In this document: one piece after another, positions 59,218 through 64,000 of the stretch
Position numbering within the stretch: the stretch's first letter is position 1
How the letters are laid out: every line of letters begins with the position of its first letter
From: Caenorhabditis remanei
Taxonomy: Eukaryota; Nematoda; Chromadorea; Rhabditida; Rhabditidae
Assembly (NCBI RefSeq): GCF_010183535.1
Contig: NC_071333.1
Coordinates: 17,048,587-17,112,586 of the forward strand
Length of the DNA: 64,000 bases
Reading direction: 5' to 3'
The notes under the pieces: generated by a model
The model's input: the letters and a program-made list of their open reading frames with translations, nothing else
Database searches by the model: none
What the model was told of the DNA's origin: nothing
Program-made: the position numbers and the translations under genes

Positions 59218-59784
59218 TTTTGTTCGTTGTTACCAAAATGTCGTCATTCTTCATCGAATTTTTTCCAACTTACCTTTCTTGGCTGTCTCCTCAATTTTGA
59301 AGTTTTCTGTTGAGATCATCTCTCAAATTCCTTTGTTGTTGTGTAATGTTTCCATCATCTGATTTTTTTGTTGTTATAATGTTGTATTTTCAATTCTACA
59401 GTTATATTCCCAATCAAAAAAAGCTGACCCTCATATCATTGCATGCCGATTTTTGACAAGTTGATTTTACTCAAAATCAACTCACAGTATCTTATTCCAT
59501 CTGTTCACCTTTCTCGTTATTTTACAAACTCCTTCTTCATGTTTTCTGCCTATGATCTTGAAAAACATTTAACCCTTCATAATTTCATCTCAAAACTCTC
59601 ATAAGAACCTGCCCATTTTTAGCGTTCGATTTGTTCAATTTCAAAATATTTGTAATTCTTCACTACATTTTTTTTCGTCTTGATTTCGTACGCTAATTTT
59701 TTTTACTGAAAGAAATTAATAAACTTGTGTTAATCTAAAACTTTGGATGAATACAATTTTTTTCAGAATTTTCAAAAAATATCT

Positions 59785-59903
59785 GCACGAAGTGGGATTC
59801 GAACCCACGCACCCATACGAGTACCAGAACACCCAGTTGACCTCGTACTTGAGGTAAGCATTACGCTTGAGTCTGGCGCCTTAGACCACTCGGCCATCCG
59901 TGC
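59785..59903 (-). tRNA. tRNA-Leu(CAA) with intron
   Basis: The minus strand begins GCACGGATGGCCGAGTGGTC, with a D-arm, and ends GTGGGTTCGAATCCCAC plus TTCGTGC to close the acceptor stem. The anticodon stem CCAGA/TCTGG encloses loop CTCAAG-T, giving anticodon CAA. A 36-base intron (59830-59865) sits one base after the anticodon, the standard position. A long variable arm (class II) fits leucine. Confidence 0.95.
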
Positions 59904-60642
59904 TGCGAAAGAAACGGAGAGAGGGGCAGTACACATAACCACCCGATTGTTGACTTGTTCTTTTGCCGTTGTTTTATCTTTTGTTTCGTTGAGACAATAC
60001 ATTTTTTGTTAATTAAAAATTCTAGAACCCTATTTTCTATCCAAATTTGTTATTCAAATTAATTATCATTGATAACAATGACAATCCAGAATTACTAAAG
60101 TTTCGTAAATGTCTTTAAACATGAAATTCTCTATTCGCTTCATTTTTTCAAATTTTTGTCTCGAAAGTGCTTCTGACCTACTGTTCTTGATTTAACTAAC
60201 TTATAGCTTAAATCAGATATTCTTTAATTGAGATAAGCGATTTTCTTCGATTTTGGTTTTTGTAATATGACATATCTCAACTACAACTATATCTTGGATT
60301 CAATAGTGATCTCAAACAAACCGAGCCAAATTTTATACTGAATGCTACGAATACGGAATTTTGTCAATGATGGTAATATTAGTTTGTGCCACAGCTCAAC
60401 GGATAAAAAGAAGAGGTGGAGCATATACTTTGAATTGATATTGTTTGTTTTTTAGCGTGATAACTTGATTAATGAAATCACTGTAGTTCAACAATACCTT
60501 CTAATAAAAACATTAAAAGACAACAAAACGCAATGTTTGCTTTATTATTAACAGGTTTATTATCAATTCATATAAGCAAAAGCAAGCTAAACAAGCATAA
60601 TCATATCATAATTTCAGCAATTATTTCAGCTTCCTGGACCAA

Positions 60643-61156
60643 TTAAATCTTGGGAATCGGGTGCTTGTTGAATTCTAAGAAAGCAGCAAATTCTTTGGGA
60701 ACATTGCAGCCGTCTCTTTTGCAAGCGCATCTCACGGCAACCGACGGTGGATACGGTATTGCTGCCCACTGGATGACCTGTAATTATGAAACATTCTAAT
60801 TATAGTTTGTTATTCTTTCCAATTTTCACCTCTTGGAAGCAAATTGTAGCCAGTCCATATTTTTTATCGGTCATACCAAACACGCGGGTGAGCTCGTGAA
60901 GCTCCTTTTCTGGGAGCTCGTCTCCTGCACCGGCAGAGAAGATGGTTGGGAATTTTTCGGAGGGCATGTAGGTGCAGAATGGCCACTTTGGTTCACTAAG
61001 AAAATATCCTGACGAATGGTTGCCCACTTGGTTTAACTCCCAGCAACGGACGAGACCTTTCGATTGGTTGAAAACATCCTCGTTGGTAGTGAGAGAAGAA
61101 ACAACACCGGCCAGAAAAACCAAAACAGAAAAATCAAAAATTGGTTTCGAGAACAT
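60643..61156 (-). CDS. Secreted six-cysteine protein, family member 2
   Basis: Minus-strand exons 60830-61156 (109 codons) and 60643-60777 (44 codons plus TAA) give 153 residues. There is a signal peptide within residues 1-22 (FSVLVFLAGVVSSL). Cysteines occur in RCWEL, FCTYMP, ICFQE and, after the phase 0 intron, RCACKRDGCN. The C-terminus is FLEFNKHPIPKI. It is very close to the divergently oriented gene at 63438, especially in exon 2 (RCACKRDGCNVPK identical). Likely extracellular; function unknown. Confidence 0.88.
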
Positions 61157-61900
61157 TCCAAGCTAAAAATTAAACTTTTTTGAAACTTATATTTAGAAAA
61201 AAAGAGAATTGGAAGAAATAAAAATATTGAATGCAAATCATGGTCAGCAATGAATATCTTGCAACTCCTCGTGGCGGAGTCACAAAATTTTTTTTTTGTT
61301 GGTCCCAATTCATTGTTTACAATGTTTAAACTTCCGGCTCCGTGACTTGAAGAAATTTTCCCAAGATAATTGACATGTGCCAGATTTGAATACCAGATAA
61401 ATTGAAGTTGTTCACGCAATAGTCAGAGTTATCAAAGATTATTCAATTTGAGTGAAAAATTTGACTGTATTCAGAGTTGAGTTGGTAAAAGTGGAAATCA
61501 ATCAAGTTCAAGAAATTTGGGCAAAACCAGAACACCGTTTACAAAGATCTGAAAAAAATTTGATTAATTGCTATAGCGATTTGATGAAATTAAAAAATTA
61601 AATCATTCTAGCAACGTCCATTGGTATGTCTTAAGCTACCTACGTTAGTTTTGTCAACCTCCGTAATTCTGGCAAGGAAAGTCTTTGGAGTCGCGGATTA
61701 CAAATGAAACAAGTGGAACCGCGCGGTAAAATTGAAACATCTTGCGTATATTATTTGCTGATTTGGAATTCCATCTAAAAAAGCATAACCATATGAAAAG
61801 TTTGAGAGCTTATAACTCGCCTCGCCGAGATATTTAGCCGATTTTGGTGGCAGACATGGACCCCTCGTAATTGAAAATACCTTTAACCAAACTTATAGAT

Positions 61901-62931
61901 ACAGGCAAACCGCTGATGATGAAACGCGGTTCAAACGAGGGCAAAGGACGAAATTAGGACCAAACGTGGCCCTAATTTCATCCTACCGGGGTCAGAGCAG
62001 TTTTGAGGATGAAACGCGGGTCAGATGCGGGCGTCCTCATTTTTCCGAGTTTCTGAAAAACGCCGAAGGTGAAACGAGGATCAAATGTGGATGAGTTGGC
62101 ACTCATTCATTTTTAATTTTTATTTCATTTTCTACTATTTTCTCGTTTTTCGTGTAAGATTTTTCGCTTTTTCATTGAAAATAAATTCATTTCAGTCAAC
62201 ATTCAATAGAGGTCTACCAGTTGGACTAACCAGTTGGACTGATTGGATTCCTTTTTGCAAGTGTTAACGCAGCATTACAATAACTGTAAGTTCTCTTACG
62301 TAACACGAAAACTCCGAAATTTTTAATCAACGTTTTTGGTTATAATGAAATTTGAAACACAGACAATTTTAATAAAACATCCCGAATTCTAATGTACTTT
62401 CATTTTGAGCAGAAAAGATGTTTCAAAATTCCAAATTCTTTGCTCTACAAAGCTGAAGTAACCATCTTTTGTTTTTTGAAATTCTTTTCAATAATCTTGG
62501 CAATTGTATTGAAAAATGTTACGTTATGAGTATCACCAGGAATGATACATAACTATACACTCATTTTTCAGATGATCGTTAACATCTGGATCGTGCCCCG
62601 GAAGCAACCCAAGAAGCATCAAAAGCAAAACTGACGAATCTTCGAATTTTCCACAAATTTGATTAATTTTTCTATGTTTTTTTCTTAAGTGTGAATAAAA
62701 TAAATATTGATGTACTTTTATACAATTGTTTGTTGCTTGATAACTATTCACAATTAGAAAGAACCAGAAAATTCTGATCCGGGGAATCCCTGCCCAAATT
62801 TTCCGCTGCCGACCGCCGAGGATGAAAATTGGTCCAAATTAGGACCAAATTTGATGTCTTTTTTGGTATCGTTTTTACACCGAGTGTTCATCCGCGTTTG
62901 GACCAAATTTCATCCTGAGCGGTTTGCCTGT
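61901..62931. mobile_element. Inverted-repeat-bounded element, about 1 kb
   Basis: ACAGGCAAACCGCT at the left end pairs with AGCGGTTTGCCTGT at the right. Further GATGAAA/TTTCATC and GGACCAAA/TTTGGTCC motifs recur near both ends. No transposase is seen. Partly paired flanks (AAGTCTTTGGA near 61678 and TCCAAAGACTT near 62970) suggest a larger, older inverted structure around it. It occupies the space between two divergent secreted-protein genes. Confidence 0.6.
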
Positions 62932-63437
62932 GTAATTGGAAATCCGCGACTAGAAAGAAAGCCGCGGTTCCAAAGACTTCCCTTGGAAGAGCATCTCCCA
63001 AAACAACATCTTTGCCTTGTCCTTCATTCTTTGCACCTGTTTTTTTTGTTCTGATATTAAACAGTATAACACTTTATCAGTTAACAGACAACGATTTCTG
63101 ATGTGATAATTGTTGTCTTTCCAAACAAGCTTTAGCAATGGTTTTTGGACCCATCACGCAAGGGTAATTATTGGAGTCAGAGCTGTAAACAAATTATTTT
63201 TCTCTCAGTTTTTGGTCAAAGTTTCACCAATTACTTGATGACACGAGCATGCTTCCTGTCTCACCAACTCTGCTCTTGGAAACTGGTAGAAGCAAGCTCC
63301 GCCTCTCAGATATTCATATGATCAGATGGTCATCCTTTAACGCCAGCATCTGCAATGCATTTTATTTCCTTTTTCTTTTTTTCCTAATTAAACAATTTTT
63401 TTTTAGAAAAACACACAATATCATTATTCAGGTCGAT

Positions 63438-63941
63438 ATGCTTTCCAAACCGATCATCGTCCTGTGTGTTTTTGCTGCGACTGCTTACTCTATCACCACT
63501 TATGAGGATGTTCTTGAGCAGTCAAAAAACTCGGTTCGTTGCTGGCAGCCGAAAGATGCCAAAAATCTGTCGGCTGGATATTCGATCAGCACAGAGAAGT
63601 TCCCATTCTGCTCCTACATTCCAACGGCTGATTTAATATCTTTCACGATTTCCGGAGCAGGAGAAGAGGTTGATGAAGGCGAGCGTCGCGAGCTTCTCCG
63701 CGCTTTTGGTATGGCCGGTGACCTATATGGTCTGACCGCGATTTGCTTCCAAGAGGTGAGATTTTTATCAAATAATGAATTTAATAAAAATAAATTATAA
63801 TTACAGGTCATCCAAGTGCATCCTGCACCCAGTCCATCACATGTCGGCATGAGATGCGCTTGCAAAAGAGACGGTTGCAACGTACCTAAAGCCTTCAACG
63901 CCTTCTTGGCTTACAATGAGGTCGCCCTTCCAAAAATCTGA
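63438..63941 (+). CDS. Secreted six-cysteine protein, family member 3
   Basis: Exons 63438-63755 (106 codons) and 63807-63941 (44 codons plus TGA) give 150 residues. The start MLSKPIIVLCVFAATAYS is a signal peptide and lies six bases after an ATTCAG acceptor. The open frame runs further upstream, but that part lacks family similarity. Cysteines: RCWQP, FCSYIP, ICFQE, and RCACKRDGCN after the intron. It ends NEVALPKI. It pairs divergently with the gene at 60643, and both likely come from one duplication with inversion. Confidence 0.88.
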
Positions 63942-64000
63942 TCGGTTCGACGAAACTGGAATAATTTCATTTTTATTCAGAAATAATGTTTTGCTCGCTT

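Noticed and set aside
63249..63437. Longer N-terminus for the third secreted protein
   Set aside because: The frame is open, but an acceptor (ATTCAG) lies just before the ATG at 63438, and the signal peptide and paralogue alignment begin there.

Overview
The window is nematode nuclear DNA, most likely from a Caenorhabditis species. It is AT-rich, and its genes are split by many 40-60 base introns with GTAAGT-like donors and TTTTCAG acceptors. Several start codons sit a few bases after an acceptor-like TTTCAG, as in trans-spliced genes. It holds Tc1/mariner-type miniature elements with CAGTRCCGG ends, a DEG/ENaC channel gene and a JMJD-3/UTX-like demethylase gene. I cannot name the species from sequence alone.

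Region 1 (1-14500) is a young multigene cluster. A three-exon family of about 190 residues that I do not recognise has one copy cut by the window edge (1-714, +), three intact copies (4402-5198, -; 5710-6526, +; 11783-12663, +) and several broken copies. Downstream of each intact plus-strand copy lies an 81-residue ubiquitin-like gene whose Gly-Gly end is replaced by a Cys-rich tail (8601-8893; 13921-14213). The pair was duplicated with its flanks. A heavily deleted glutamate synthase pseudogene (2148-3380, -) sits inside the cluster. Palindromic miniature elements, some nested, fill the gaps.

Region 2 (16300-31800): a six-exon Gln/Asn/Ser-rich protein (16303-19577, -), a small coiled-coil/basic protein (23480-24247, +), a SUMO-like gene without Gly-Gly (25765-26470, +), a mariner relic (26880-27318), a frameshifted second SUMO-like gene (28502-28943, +) and a retropepsin-like gene (31098-31781, -).

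Region 3 (34100-41010): a 17-exon DEG/ENaC channel gene (34113-36818, -) and an 842-residue protein with an N-terminal CCHC-like zinc site (37653-41004, -). A 1146-base near-perfect palindrome lies just upstream of the latter.

Region 4 (42200-64000): repeat-rich DNA, then a six-cysteine secreted protein (46009-46514, -), a decayed SET-domain copy (49150-49890, -), an intact PHD/SET methyltransferase-like gene (51266-53073, -), a KDM6-type JmjC demethylase gene (55731-59217, +), a tRNA-Leu(CAA) with intron (59785-59903, -) and two more six-cysteine secreted proteins in divergent orientation (60643-61156, -; 63438-63941, +).

Themes: recent local duplication with conversion and decay; four ubiquitin-fold genes, none ending in Gly-Gly; a writer/eraser pair of chromatin genes side by side; and a high density of long inverted repeats, several placed in promoters or introns. 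All exon models were built by hand from splice sites, frame and paralogue alignment, without transcript data.
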